A stretch of 64,000 nucleotides of DNA. It comes from Erysipelotrichaceae bacterium (GTDB lineage Bacteria > Bacillota_I > Bacilli_A > Erysipelotrichales > Erysipelotrichaceae). The translations under genes and the position numbers were made by a program. The stretch is taken from NCBI GenBank assembly GCA_024684175.1, contig JAIKXJ010000063.1, positions 1 to 64,000 of the forward strand, given 5' to 3'. Shown in pieces: positions 8,772 to 17,549 of the stretch (positions are counted from its first letter, which is position 1; every line of letters starts with the position of its first letter). Below the pieces are notes generated by a model that saw only the letters and a program-made list of their open reading frames with translations, was not told where the DNA came from and made no database searches.

Positions 8772-9335
8772 CTACAGGCCAAAGACCTTGTCTACTGTAC
8801 TTAGATAATCGCATGGTTTGGTGAAGGTCCTGCGGATCTCATGGCCATGTTGTTCGACCCATGCAAAAGGAAGAGATTTCCTGTTGCAGGAATCATAATA
8901 CTCGATGAATTCATTTGCTCTAATCAGAAAGTCTTTATCATAATACACCATACGTAAGATGATAAAGGCGATAGCCCCATGTTTCTCCACGGACTTCAGA
9001 TGTCGGATCTGATGCTCGTGAATGGATGAAAACGGAAACGAAGTTCGTGATTCGCATTCCTTTGCTTCGAAGTCGATGTACTTCCCCTTATAGATACCGT
9101 TGTAATCGGTGGTCGAAGCAAGTTTGAAGTAAGCTTCAGTGATCTTTGCCGCACTGCGCTTCGGATAGTCGACTTTGACGATCGTGATCGGTGTGGGCTT
9201 CTTGTGGATGACAGCGGTATCTTCTGTGAGGTAATACCGGTTGCTCCTGTTTATGTCATCCTCCAGCGACATGCCGCGGTTTCCGGCGCCGATGTTCGGT
9301 CTGACATATTCTTTGCTGCTGTTAGGATACTTCAT
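8772..9335 (-). CDS. recU: Holliday junction resolvase RecU
   Basis: A 187-aa protein that cuts Holliday junctions in recombination and chromosome segregation. The nuclease core includes TDYNGIYKGKYIDFEAKE near residues 95-112, with the Asp/Glu/Lys metal-site residues of the family. It begins after a TATAAT promoter and an AGGTG SD and is the first gene of the recU-pbp1A operon. Confidence 0.93.
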   Translation of the reverse strand: MKYPNSSKEYVRPNIGAGNRGMSLEDDINRSNRYYLTEDTAVIHKKPTPITIVKVDYPKRSAAKITEAYFKLASTTDYNGIYKGKYIDFEAKECESRTSFPFSSIHEHQIRHLKSVEKHGAIAFIILRMVYYDKDFLIRANEFIEYYDSCNRKSLPFAWVEQHGHEIRRTFTKPCDYLSTVDKVFGL

Positions 9336-9352
9336 ATTTTCACCTAGAAAAT

Positions 9353-9358
9353 ATTATA
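9353..9358 (-). promoter_or_regulatory. -10 box of recU-pbp1A
   Basis: TATAAT on the minus strand lies 17 nt before the recU ATG, leaving room for a roughly 10-nt leader with SD AGGTG. Confidence 0.6.
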
Positions 9359-9387
9359 TAATATTGATACCGCAATTGCTAGTTTGC

Positions 9388-9416
9388 TTGATTGTGCCGT
9401 ATTTTTGTTTTATTAT
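9388..9416 (+). promoter_or_regulatory. Sigma-A promoter of gpsB-rnpB
   Basis: TTGATT at 9388-9393 and TATTAT at 9411-9416 are separated by 17 bp. Confidence 0.65.
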
Positions 9417-9433
9417 TGATGGAGGAGATAGAT

Positions 9434-9748
9434 ATGGAAAAGCTCAACCTCACCCCGGAAGAAATTCTCAATAAAGAGTTCAATATCGATTTCAAAGGAT
9501 ACTCACCGGCAGAAGTCGATTCTTTCCTCGACAGTGTCCTGGAAGACTATCAGATCATGGAAGAAAACATTCAGCAGCTGCTGGATGCGGTCACGACTTT
9601 ACAGAATCAGGTCAAGGATCTGACAGCCAAGAACATCGAACTGGAAGGCAGAAAGATGGCATTCGATCTTTCCAATACGACTTCATACAGTTCTGTCGAT
9701 GTACTCAAGAGACTTTCCCGGCTCGAAGAATTAGTTTACAAAAAATAA
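9434..9748 (+). CDS. gpsB: GpsB/DivIVA-family cell-cycle protein
   Basis: A 104-aa coiled-coil protein that coordinates septal and side-wall peptidoglycan synthesis with class A PBPs. The N-terminal lipid/PBP-binding region contains FNIDFKGYSPAEVDSFLD; a long coiled coil and a short C-terminal helix pair follow. The start at 9434 is set by GGAGGAGA 6 nt upstream. Its stop codon overlaps the first helix of the RNase P RNA, and pbp1A is divergent nearby. Confidence 0.92.
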   Translation: MEKLNLTPEEILNKEFNIDFKGYSPAEVDSFLDSVLEDYQIMEENIQQLLDAVTTLQNQVKDLTAKNIELEGRKMAFDLSNTTSYSSVDVLKRLSRLEELVYKK

Positions 9749-10080
9749 CATCCAGACAATCGCTGAATCATCAGAGGAAAGTCCATGCTCGCACATCCTG
9801 AGACGGATGTAGTGTTTATGCCAAGTCAAACGATAAGCTTGGGCAGTTTTGCGACTGACGGCTGGCGCGTTTCCTAAAGAGCGATCCATGGAAACAGCCT
9901 GTAAAAGTGTCAAAGAGACGAGCTGTGCAGAAATGTACAGGTGGAACGTGATAAACCCCATAAGCGAGAAACCCAAATTTGGTAGGGGAACCTGCAATAA
10001 CGAAATCAAGTGATTTGCGGGGCACATGCGTGCAGATAAATGATTGTCCAGTACAGAACATGGCTTATTCGGTGTTATTT
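9743..10080 (+). ncRNA. rnpB: RNase P RNA (type B)
   Basis: The catalytic RNA that matures tRNA 5' ends. Conserved segments seen are GAGGAAAGTCCATGCTC near the 5' side, GAGAAACCCAAATTTGGTAG in the middle and ACAGAACATGGCTTAT near the 3' side. Closing helix P1 is AAATAACA (9743-9750) with TGTTATTT (10073-10080), so its 5' strand includes the gpsB stop codon. Location after gpsB is the usual Bacillota arrangement and suggests processing from a gpsB transcript. Confidence 0.95.
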
Positions 10081-10082
10081 CC

Positions 10083-10105
10083 AAAAGACCTCGCGGTCTT
10101 TTTTC
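10083..10105 (+). terminator. Terminator of rnpB
   Basis: The stem AAAAGACC / GGTCTTTT with a TCGC loop is followed by Ts, 3 nt after helix P1 closes. Confidence 0.9.
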
Positions 10106-10164
10106 TTGAAGATGCGACTTGAAACATAATCAAGTTTATATATAATTATTAATGAAAGCAGGTG

Positions 10165-10173
10165 TGTTAAAAT
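10165..10173 (+). promoter_or_regulatory. Extended -10 promoter of leaderless pgsA
   Basis: TGTTAAAAT ends 6 nt before the pgsA ATG; the gap AGTTTT has no SD. Confidence 0.7.
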
Positions 10174-10179
10174 AGTTTT

Positions 10180-10773
10180 ATGAATCTACCTAACAAATTG
10201 ACTTTATTCAGAATCATTCTCGTACCGGTCGTCGCCCTAGTTTGGCTGTTCCCATATTCCGAAATCGGGACGGAACTCGGCAGTTTTACTTACGGAAACG
10301 TTTCTGTTCCTTATCTCAATCTGATCGTCATGGCTTTATTTGCGATCGCTTCATTTACCGATTATCTTGATGGAAATATCGCAAGAAAACGTGATCTGGT
10401 CACGACGTTCGGTAAATTTGCCGATCCGATCGCCGACAAGCTTTTGGTCAACATGATGCTTCTCATACTCTCATATAAGCATCTGATCCCGTTGGTCTGC
10501 TGCATCCTGATGATCCTTAGGGACATCGTCGTTGACGGCTGCCGCATGCTGGCGGCACAGAAGGGCGTCGTCGTTTCCGCCGGAATGCTCGGAAAACTCA
10601 AAACATTCCTGCAGATGATCACGATCGTGCTGATCTTGGCGAATAATTTCCCGTTTGAATTATGGTTTATCCCGATGGATGAGATCCTGATCTGGTTCAC
10701 GACGTTCATTTCCGTGGCCGGAGGATATTCCTACTTCATGCAAGTTAGAGATTATATTTTTGAATCGATGTAG
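10180..10773 (+). CDS. pgsA: CDP-diacylglycerol--glycerol-3-phosphate 3-phosphatidyltransferase
   Basis: A 197-aa integral membrane enzyme for phosphatidylglycerol-phosphate synthesis. The CDP-alcohol phosphotransferase signature DG-x2-AR-x8-G-x3-D-x3-D is complete around residues 64-90 (DYLDGNIARKRD, then GKFADPIAD). Several hydrophobic helices surround it. The start is supported by a promoter that ends 6 nt upstream. It precedes recA, as pgsA does in many Bacillota (there with cinA between; absent here). Confidence 0.92.
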   Translation: MNLPNKLTLFRIILVPVVALVWLFPYSEIGTELGSFTYGNVSVPYLNLIVMALFAIASFTDYLDGNIARKRDLVTTFGKFADPIADKLLVNMMLLILSYKHLIPLVCCILMILRDIVVDGCRMLAAQKGVVVSAGMLGKLKTFLQMITIVLILANNFPFELWFIPMDEILIWFTTFISVAGGYSYFMQVRDYIFESM

Positions 10774-10818
10774 GAAACAGCCTGAATTCGGCAAATAATG
10801 TATTAGGAGGATCATTTC

Positions 10819-11847
10819 ATGGCAAAAAAAGAAGAAGTCAGTGAGATCAGCAACGATAAAAAAGAACAATTGCTGAACGAAGCACTGAAAGCAATAGAAA
10901 AACAATACGGAAAAGGCTCCATCATGAAGCTCGGCGAACATGCCGATGTCGATGTCGATGCCATTTCCACCGGATCTTTAGCGATCGACTATGCTCTGGG
11001 CGTCGGCGGTCTGCCCAAAGGAAGGATCATCGAGATCTACGGACCGGAATCTTCCGGAAAAACGACTTTGGCCCTTCAGGCCATCGCCGAGTGTCAGAAG
11101 GGCGGTGGCAAAGCGGCATTTATCGATGCGGAACACGCCATCGATCCCCGATATGCCAAGGCTTTAGGCGTCGATGTCGATGAACTCATCCTTTCACAGC
11201 CGGATTCCGGCGAACAAGCTCTGGAGATCGCCGAAGTATTGATCAAGTCCGGTGCGATCGATCTGATCGTCGTCGACTCGGTCGCAGCATTGGTCCCGCA
11301 GGCTGAACTTGACGGAGAAATGGGTGATTCCAATATCGGTTTGCATGCCAGGCTCATGTCCAAAGCAATGAGAAAGCTTGCCGGTGCGATGAATGCCAAT
11401 TCCTGCACGACGATCTTCATCAATCAGCTCAGAGAAAAAGTCGGCGTCATGTTCGGCAATCCGGAAACGACGACCGGCGGACGTGCATTAAAATTCTATG
11501 CGACGATCCGTATCGAGGTCAGGAAATCCGAAGCGATCAAAAACGGTCAGGAAGTCATCGGCAACAAAGTCAATGTCAAGGTCGTCAAAAACAAAGTCGC
11601 ACCGCCGTTCAAGACATGTCAGGTCGAGATCTATTACGGAGAAGGTATCTCCCATCTCTCGGAAGTCATCAACATGGGCGTCGAGATGGGTATCATTGAA
11701 AAATCCGGTTCTTGGTATTCCTACAACGGAGAAAAGATCGGGCAGGGCACAGATGCGGTCCGAGCCTATCTGCAGAGCAATCCGCAGATCGATGAAGCCA
11801 TCACTGCGCAGATCAAAGATAAAATGTTCAAGAAAGATGAAGACTGA
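10819..11847 (+). CDS. recA: Recombinase RecA
   Basis: A 342-aa DNA strand-exchange ATPase and SOS co-protease. Walker [13 protein letters not shown] lies near residue 76; the [14 protein letters not shown]-binding loop 2 region is visible near 210, and the acidic C-terminal tail is short. SD AGGAGG is well placed before the ATG. The stop codon lies in the loop of the terminator hairpin. No LexA-type operator was recognised upstream. Confidence 0.97.
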   Translation: MAKKEEVSEISNDKKEQLLNEALKAIEKQYGKGSIMKLGEHADVDVDAISTGSLAIDYALGVGGLPKGRIIEIYGPESSGKTTLALQAIAECQKGGGKAAFIDAEHAIDPRYAKALGVDVDELILSQPDSGEQALEIAEVLIKSGAIDLIVVDSVAALVPQAELDGEMGDSNIGLHARLMSKAMRKLAGAMNANSCTTIFINQLREKVGVMFGNPETTTGGRALKFYATIRIEVRKSEAIKNGQEVIGNKVNVKVVKNKVAPPFKTCQVEIYYGEGISHLSEVINMGVEMGIIEKSGSWYSYNGEKIGQGTDAVRAYLQSNPQIDEAITAQIKDKMFKKDED

Positions 11848-11862
11848 TCCTTCATCTTTTTT
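11833..11862 (+). terminator. Terminator overlapping the recA stop codon
   Basis: The stem AAAGATGAAG (last recA codons) / CTTCATCTTT has the TGA stop in its 7-nt loop and a T run to 11862. Confidence 0.85.
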
Positions 11863-11896
11863 CTTATCCGTGAATGATCTACGGTTTAACTTGAGG

Positions 11897-11925
11897 TTGT
11901 CTAAAACGGTCTAATATAGTACAAT
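11897..11925 (+). promoter_or_regulatory. Sigma-A promoter of rny-ymdB
   Basis: TTGTCT at 11897-11902 and TACAAT at 11920-11925 are separated by 17 bp; the leader is about 40 nt. Confidence 0.75.
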
Positions 11926-11973
11926 TTAAAGGGTTAAAAACCTGATGTTTTGTTACGAAATGGAGGTATCAAT

Positions 11974-13518
11974 ATGAAATTGAGTGTACTTTCCATTTTT
12001 ATCGGATTAGTTGTAGGAGCTGCTTTGGTCTTGTTGTATTACTCTGCGACCGGCAAGAACGCAAAAAAAGAAGCTCAGAAAATCTTAGATGAAGCAAATA
12101 ATCAAGCTAAAAACACTGTTAAACAAGCGGTCTTGGACGGTAAGACCCAGGTCTACGATCTGAAACTGCAGGCTGAAAAGGAGATCAAAGAAAAGAGAAG
12201 CGAAGTTCAGAACCTCGAGAACAAGCTTCAGAGAAGAGAAGATTCTTTGAATTTCCGTGACGAGAATTTAACACAAAAAGAGCGTAAATTAGATGAAAAG
12301 CTAAGAAAAGCAGACGATAAAGCTGCTCAACTAGATAAAATGGAAGAAGAACTGCAATCCAGGATCGATGGTCAGATTGCACTTTTGGAGCGAGTTTCCA
12401 ATATGTCAAAAGAGGAAGCACGTTCCGAGCTGATGGAAGTCGTCGAGTCTAAGATGTCGGACGAGATCGCCGCTTATATCCGCGAAAGAGAAGAAGAAGC
12501 GAAGGAAACGGCAGTCGAAAACGCCAGAGAGATCATTGCAACGGCTATTCAGCGTTATTCCCAGGATGAAGCATTGGAACGTACGGTTTCTGTCGTAGCG
12601 CTTCCTTCAGAAGAAATGAAGGGCAGGATCATCGGCAGAGAAGGCAGAAATATCCGTGCGATCGAACAAGCGACCGGCGTCGATCTGATCATCGACGATA
12701 CACCGGAAGCGATCACTGTTTCCTGTTTCGATCCTATCCGCAGAGAGATCGCCAGACTCTCGCTGGAAACTTTGATCCGTGACGGCCGTATCCAGCCGGG
12801 CAGGATCGAAGATGTCGTTGAAAAGACGACGAAAGAAATGAACCGCAATATCCAGAAGTACGGTGAAGATGCCTGCTTCAAGCTGCAGATCGGTAAGATC
12901 GATAAAGAACTCGTCAAGCTGATCGGCAGAATGAGATACAGATATTCTTACGGCCAGAACGGTTTGGAGCACTCCATTGAAGTTGCTTCCTTTGCCGGAA
13001 TGATGGCTGCCGAGCTTGGTCTCAACCAGAACCTGGCAAAACGTGCCGGTCTCCTGCATGACATCGGCAAGGCTGTCGACTTCGAACAGGAAGGAACGCA
13101 TGTCGAACTCGGTGCCAAGCTTGCCAAGAAATACGGTGAGCGCAAGGAAGTCATCAATGCGATCGAATCGCATCACGGTGATGTACCGGCTGACAATATG
13201 ATCTCCATCCTGGTCGCTGCTGCGGATACTTTATCTGCCGCAAGACCCGGTGCAAGATATGAAGGTATCGAAAATTACATCAACCGACTCGAGTCCCTGG
13301 AAAAGATCGCCAACGATTTCGACGGCGTCGACAAAGCTTATGCGATCCAGGCCGGCAGAGAAGTCAGAGTCATGGTCGTTCCTGAAAAGGTCGATGACAA
13401 TAAGTGCACGATGATCGCCAGAGCGATCAAAGAGCGCATCGAAAACGAACTCACTTATCCTGGACAGATCAAGGTCACGGTCATCCGTGAAATGAGAGCT
13501 CAGGAAACAGCAAGGTAA
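11974..13518 (+). CDS. rny: Ribonuclease Y
   Basis: A 514-aa membrane-anchored endoribonuclease that initiates mRNA decay. It shows an N-terminal membrane helix, a long charged coiled coil (about residues 30-190), a KH domain with [15 protein letters not shown] and an HD domain with [10 protein letters not shown]. The start at 11974 follows GGAGGT; the in-frame ATG at 11950 has no SD. It overlaps ymdB by one base, the classic rny-ymdB pair. Confidence 0.95.
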   Translation: MKLSVLSIFIGLVVGAALVLLYYSATGKNAKKEAQKILDEANNQAKNTVKQAVLDGKTQVYDLKLQAEKEIKEKRSEVQNLENKLQRREDSLNFRDENLTQKERKLDEKLRKADDKAAQLDKMEEELQSRIDGQIALLERVSNMSKEEARSELMEVVESKMSDEIAAYIREREEEAKETAVENAREIIATAIQRYSQDEALERTVSVVALPSEEMKGRIIGREGRNIRAIEQATGVDLIIDDTPEAITVSCFDPIRREIARLSLETLIRDGRIQPGRIEDVVEKTTKEMNRNIQKYGEDACFKLQIGKIDKELVKLIGRMRYRYSYGQNGLEHSIEVASFAGMMAAELGLNQNLAKRAGLLHDIGKAVDFEQEGTHVELGAKLAKKYGERKEVINAIESHHGDVPADNMISILVAAADTLSAARPGARYEGIENYINRLESLEKIANDFDGVDKAYAIQAGREVRVMVVPEKVDDNKCTMIARAIKERIENELTYPGQIKVTVIREMRAQETAR

Positions 13519-14297
13519 TGAGGATCTTATTTATCGGTGATATCGTAGGAAAAAGCGGAAGAGACATTGTCTCTTCGCTTTTATATTCTCTGAAAGAGGA
13601 CTATAAGCCTGATCTGGTGATCGCCAACGGCGAAAATGCAGCACACGGAAAAGGGATCACATTCAAGATCTACAAGAAATTTCTGCAGGCGGGGATCGAT
13701 TATATCACGATGGGCAACCACACATATTCCAAAGCCGAGATCAGCGATCATATGTCGGAAATGGACAGGCTCGTCGTTCCGTATAATCACAGCAAACGTA
13801 CGACCGGCAATTACTATAAGCTCATCGAATGCAAGGGCATCCGCTTTATATTGACTAATATATTAGGCAATGTGCTGATCGGAGAGTCGAATATGGATGC
13901 ACCGTCGGCCTTCATCGAAGTCCTGAAAGAAACGGAACAACACGGTTCTGATTTCTATTTCGTCGATCTGCACGCGGAAACGACCGCGGAGAAGAGGCTT
14001 TTTGCTGAATACTTCTGTGATTACGCCAAAGTCGTTATCGGCACCCATACGCACGTACAGACGGCGGACGAAGACATATTGAACGGCTGTGCCTTCATCA
14101 GCGATGCCGGTATGTGCGGAGCATACGATTCGATCATCGGCAGAGATGTAGAGGAAACGATCCGTTCCAGCATCAAAAAAGAAGCGACCCGTTATACGAT
14201 CGCCGAAGGTCCTTCGATCTTCTGCGCTGTCTTGATCGACATCGATGAAGAAAAGAGGCAGCCTGTCAATATTCAAAGGATACAGATACGGCCATAA
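13518..14297 (+). CDS. ymdB: YmdB-family metallophosphoesterase (cAMP phosphodiesterase-like)
   Basis: A 259-aa calcineurin-like phosphoesterase of the TIGR00282 family. Metal-site motifs are FIGDIVGKSGRD, ANGENAAHGKG, GNHTYSK and GTHTHVQTADE. Bacillus YmdB hydrolyses 2',3'-cyclic nucleotides and affects biofilm and RNA turnover. The start overlaps the rny stop (TAATG), so translation is coupled. Confidence 0.88.
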   Translation: MRILFIGDIVGKSGRDIVSSLLYSLKEDYKPDLVIANGENAAHGKGITFKIYKKFLQAGIDYITMGNHTYSKAEISDHMSEMDRLVVPYNHSKRTTGNYYKLIECKGIRFILTNILGNVLIGESNMDAPSAFIEVLKETEQHGSDFYFVDLHAETTAEKRLFAEYFCDYAKVVIGTHTHVQTADEDILNGCAFISDAGMCGAYDSIIGRDVEETIRSSIKKEATRYTIAEGPSIFCAVLIDIDEEKRQPVNIQRIQIRP

Positions 14298-14299
14298 GA

Positions 14300-14322
14300 A
14301 AACCAGGACTTAGTCCTGGTTT
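14300..14322. terminator. Bidirectional terminator between ymdB and hit
   Basis: The perfect 10-bp stem AAACCAGGAC / GTCCTGGTTT has a 3-nt loop that is the stop codon of the minus-strand HIT gene. Confidence 0.85.
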
Positions 14323-14705
14323 ATTTCTTTCAATACTTCATCAAGATCATAATGATTTTCGGTAAACGAGATTTTGATCTGATCGTGTTCATCGTAGCGG
14401 GGGATGATATGGACATGCGTATGCATGACGCTTTGTCCCGCAACTTCATTGGTATTGATCAGGATATTACATCCCTTGGCACCGAGCTTTCCGGTGACTT
14501 TAGCTGTGATATCTTTTGTTTTTTCCATTAGTCTGCCGAACTCATCGCCTGGCATCCCAAGGAAATTATCATAATGCTTTTTCGGCATCACCAGAGTGTG
14601 ACCTCTTGTCGTCTGGGAGATGTCTAAGATCGCTAATATATCTTCATCTTCATAGACTTTCTTTGAAGGGATATCACCCTTGATGATCGAACAGAAGATG
14701 CACAT
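14310..14705 (-). CDS. HIT family nucleotide hydrolase
   Basis: A 131-aa histidine-triad protein. The N-terminus CIFCSIIKGDIPS and the triad SVMHTHVHIIPR near residue 95 define the Hint branch, which hydrolyses nucleoside phosphoramidates. It is the last gene of an operon with two PrsA-like proteins; hit and prsA are also neighbours in Bacillus. The start codon overlaps the stop of the preceding lipoprotein gene. Confidence 0.88.
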   Translation of the reverse strand: MCIFCSIIKGDIPSKKVYEDEDILAILDISQTTRGHTLVMPKKHYDNFLGMPGDEFGRLMEKTKDITAKVTGKLGAKGCNILINTNEVAGQSVMHTHVHIIPRYDEHDQIKISFTENHYDLDEVLKEINQD

Positions 14706-15574
14706 TATTTCAATACCTCAAACGCCTCAGTCATGATCTTGTAGAGATCCTGATCGAAGAATTCGATCTCATGGCTGGAGAGGAAGTGGTTCCTGACATC
14801 ATCGGAAGAGACCGTTGTTGCCAGCAAGTCGATGAATTCATCTCTGAAGTCTTCGACATTCCTTGATTCGACATTCAATACATAATATGTGCTGTTTTCG
14901 CTGATGTTGCCGCTGGCATCCTGAGCAGATGTAATGCTGACGATGATCGTCGAGACACCGGTCGTATCCGTGGAATTGAGATAATCCTTGACTTCATAGG
15001 CTAAGGAAGTATCGTCATCGGTATAGACCGTGCTTTGCGGTGCATTGGCAGCGTTGTTGTTGACAGCAGCCATGTCGAAGGTCGATCCGTTATTGACGTC
15101 TTCGATGCACTTTTTGGCATCCTCTTCATTTGCGAAGCTGGCCAGCTGCATCTTGACCGGTTTCTTATCGGCGGAAAGTTCGTCGAACTTTTCATTCACG
15201 TAAGCTTTGGAAAGTTCCGATAAGAGCAGGGTAGATATATAGGATTTCCTGTAAGCATCGATGGAACCGTAGGATGAGATGATATATGATTCATATCCCA
15301 TCGACTGATATGTTTCGATGAGCTCATCTGCCTGCTTGTTGATGTCTTCCATATCGATACCGTCAAGCTTCAGTGCGATCTTATCGATGATGTCGCTCGC
15401 AACTGCATTTTCGGATGAGACTTTGAGCGATTTGTACAGATCGTTTTTCGTATAGGTCATGTTCGGGCCGGAGAAGATGACTTCGTCGCCGTCCGAGAGA
15501 CTTGAATAATGATTCGCATTGGAGCAGCCCGCCAGTAAGAGGAGGGCAAACAGAATCACAATGATCTTTTTCAT
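14705..15574 (-). CDS. PrsA-like lipoprotein with degenerate parvulin domain
   Basis: A 289-aa lipoprotein: a charged N-terminus and hydrophobic core end in the lipobox LLAGC. The middle resembles the start of a parvulin domain (MQLASFANEEDAKKCIED, then a GSTFDMAA-like step), but the expected HILV histidine segment and the later GGxxG glycine motif are missing. It is probably a chaperone-type foldase without isomerase activity, working outside the membrane beside the PrsA-like gene upstream. Function is inferred. Confidence 0.65.
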   Translation of the reverse strand: MKKIIVILFALLLLAGCSNANHYSSLSDGDEVIFSGPNMTYTKNDLYKSLKVSSENAVASDIIDKIALKLDGIDMEDINKQADELIETYQSMGYESYIISSYGSIDAYRKSYISTLLLSELSKAYVNEKFDELSADKKPVKMQLASFANEEDAKKCIEDVNNGSTFDMAAVNNNAANAPQSTVYTDDDTSLAYEVKDYLNSTDTTGVSTIIVSITSAQDASGNISENSTYYVLNVESRNVEDFRDEFIDLLATTVSSDDVRNHFLSSHEIEFFDQDLYKIMTEAFEVLK

Positions 15575-15575
15575 A

Positions 15576-16580
15576 TTAGTTTTCCTCCAGCTGTGCTTCG
15601 ATCTGTGCTTTCAGATCTTCATCTTTGATCTCGAATCCGAGTTCCGTTCCTTTTTCCATGATCGCCTTGATCGCCATGGTCGGATAAGTGCTTTCCAGAC
15701 TTGCGAGATAGTAGTAATCATTCAGTAATGCTTCTTGCGACATAGCGACGTTTTTGATGATGTGATAGCCGAACTGAGAAACGATCGGTTCGGAAACTTC
15801 GCCTTCGTTCAGCTTCAGCGATGTCTCGGCGAAGAACTGATCGTACATGTCTTTGTTTTCTTCGTTGATCATGCCGATATAGCCGCCGTTGGAAGAAGAG
15901 GAATCCTCCGAATATGTATAAGCGACATACTCGAACGTGTTGTTTTCATCTGCCAGAGCATCCTGGATCTGTGTGAGTTTTTCTTTCTGTTCATCGGTCG
16001 GATTTGCTTCATAGCCGATGATATTGTCGTTTTCATCCGTGACCGGAGTCGTATCGCACTTGACTAAGATGTGATAGATCAGACGGCCGTTGGTGCCGAT
16101 CGAATCCTTGAGATAGGTGTCTGCATTGGCTGCGACATAATCTTTGATCAGCAGTTCCTGTTTCTGCGCGTCGATGTAATACTGCTTCAGGTCATCGATA
16201 CCGCCGGTATAACCCATTGCGTTCAACGATTCCAGGACATAGTCTTCCGAATAACGGGAGAGGATGCTGGCAGCGGAATTGGTCGCATTGGTGTTCATCT
16301 CATCCGTGGTCTCATAACCCTGGTTGAATATAGCGCGTTCGAATGCGACGACGGCTTGCGATACGCCGTTTGTTTCATATAGAGAAGCATACAGGTCATC
16401 GGCATAGACAGGTTCACCGTCCAAAGAATAAGCGACGTATTTTCCGTCAACTTGTTTGTTATTTACGATGACCTCTCTATTTTTATATGCGTCTGCAGCA
16501 TAGATCCCGACAAAAACGAGCAGGACGACAGCTACGACGCCTATGAACCAATACTTCTTGATAAGTTCCTTTTTGTCCAT
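15576..16580 (-). CDS. PrsA/SurA-like membrane-anchored peptidyl-prolyl isomerase
   Basis: A 334-aa protein with one N-terminal membrane helix and no lipobox cysteine. A SurA-like helical segment precedes a parvulin domain: RLIYHILVK near residue 165, SSNGGYIGMI near 235 and VSQFGYHIIKN near 270. It should help secreted or wall proteins fold. SD GGAGGT precedes the ATG. It is the first gene of the minus-strand operon and its promoter carries an inverted repeat. Confidence 0.82.
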   Translation of the reverse strand: MDKKELIKKYWFIGVVAVVLLVFVGIYAADAYKNREVIVNNKQVDGKYVAYSLDGEPVYADDLYASLYETNGVSQAVVAFERAIFNQGYETTDEMNTNATNSAASILSRYSEDYVLESLNAMGYTGGIDDLKQYYIDAQKQELLIKDYVAANADTYLKDSIGTNGRLIYHILVKCDTTPVTDENDNIIGYEANPTDEQKEKLTQIQDALADENNTFEYVAYTYSEDSSSSNGGYIGMINEENKDMYDQFFAETSLKLNEGEVSEPIVSQFGYHIIKNVAMSQEALLNDYYYLASLESTYPTMAIKAIMEKGTELGFEIKDEDLKAQIEAQLEEN

Positions 16581-16592
16581 ATAAAAACCTCC

Positions 16593-16632
16593 AAACGTTA
16601 TATATTATAAACGTTTGAATTCTTGAATACAA
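16593..16632 (-). promoter_or_regulatory. Promoter of prsA-like operon with inverted repeat around the -10
   Basis: On the minus strand TTGTAT (16632-16627) and TATAAT (16609-16604) are separated by 17 bp. The repeat AAACGTT (16593-16599) / AACGTTT (16610-16616) flanks the -10 box, a good position for a repressor site. Confidence 0.65.
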
Positions 16633-16698
16633 TTTGAAGAAAGAAAAGTTCACGTAAAAATCAGATAAAATAATAAAAACGCCTTATTTTATGGATAG

Positions 16699-16707
16699 TG
16701 CTATAAT
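16699..16707 (+). promoter_or_regulatory. Extended -10 promoter of the suf operon
   Basis: TGCTATAAT lies 17 nt before the sufC start, which has GTGGTGG as its ribosome site. No regulator site is obvious. Confidence 0.65.
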
Positions 16708-16724
16708 TCGAAGTGGTGGTAAAT

Positions 16725-17549
16725 ATGAAAACATTACAGATCAAAGATCTCCATGTAAATGTAGGAGAAAAAGAAATACTTAAGGGCATCGACCTGACCG
16801 TCAATACCGGTGAGATCCATGCGATCATGGGTCCCAACGGCAACGGCAAATCGACGCTGTTATCGACGATCATGGGCCACCCGGCTTATACCGTAACGAA
16901 GGGTTCTATCACATTCGACGGTGAAGATGTCCTTTCAATGAGCGTCGATGAGCGTTCCAAGAAGGGACTTTTCCTGGCAATGCAATATCCCAAAGAGATC
17001 GCCGGCGTGACCAATTCCGATTTCCTCAGGGCGGCCATCAATGCCCGTCTGGAAAAGAACATCTCGCTGTTCAAATTCATCAAAGCGATGGAATCCAATA
17101 TCTCCAAGCTCAAGATGAAGGAAGACCTCGCCCACAGATTCGTCAATGACGGATTCTCCGGCGGTGAAAAGAAAAGAAACGAGATCCTGCAGATGATGAT
17201 GTTGTCTCCCGAGATCGCGATGCTCGATGAGATCGACTCGGGACTCGACGTGGATGCGATCAAGCTGGTCTCCGATGCGATCCATGATCTCAAGGAAAAG
17301 ACCGATCTGGGCTTGCTGATCGTATCGCATTACGAGCGTTTCTTCACAATGGTCAAACCGACGCACTCCCATGTCATCGTCGACGGAAAGATCGTCGTTG
17401 AAGGAGATGACGAACTGGTCTATAAGATCGACTCCGACGGCTACGACTGGTTATATGAAGAACTCAAGATACAGCCGGTCAAGGAAAGCCGTCCGCTGGT
17501 CTATTCTTTAGGCACCTGTGCCAGAAATCCGCGAGGTAAAAATGCCTAG
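16725..17549 (+). CDS. sufC: Fe-S cluster assembly ATPase SufC
   Basis: A 274-aa ABC-type ATPase of the SufBCD scaffold. Walker A GPNGNGKST is near residue 35, signature FSGGEKKRNE near 145 and Walker B IAMLDEIDSGLD near 165. There is no membrane partner, as expected for SufC. The ATG at 16725 is preferred over upstream GTG codons, which form the SD. The C-terminal 25 residues extend a little past the usual end. Confidence 0.95.
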   Translation: MKTLQIKDLHVNVGEKEILKGIDLTVNTGEIHAIMGPNGNGKSTLLSTIMGHPAYTVTKGSITFDGEDVLSMSVDERSKKGLFLAMQYPKEIAGVTNSDFLRAAINARLEKNISLFKFIKAMESNISKLKMKEDLAHRFVNDGFSGGEKKRNEILQMMMLSPEIAMLDEIDSGLDVDAIKLVSDAIHDLKEKTDLGLLIVSHYERFFTMVKPTHSHVIVDGKIVVEGDDELVYKIDSDGYDWLYEELKIQPVKESRPLVYSLGTCARNPRGKNA

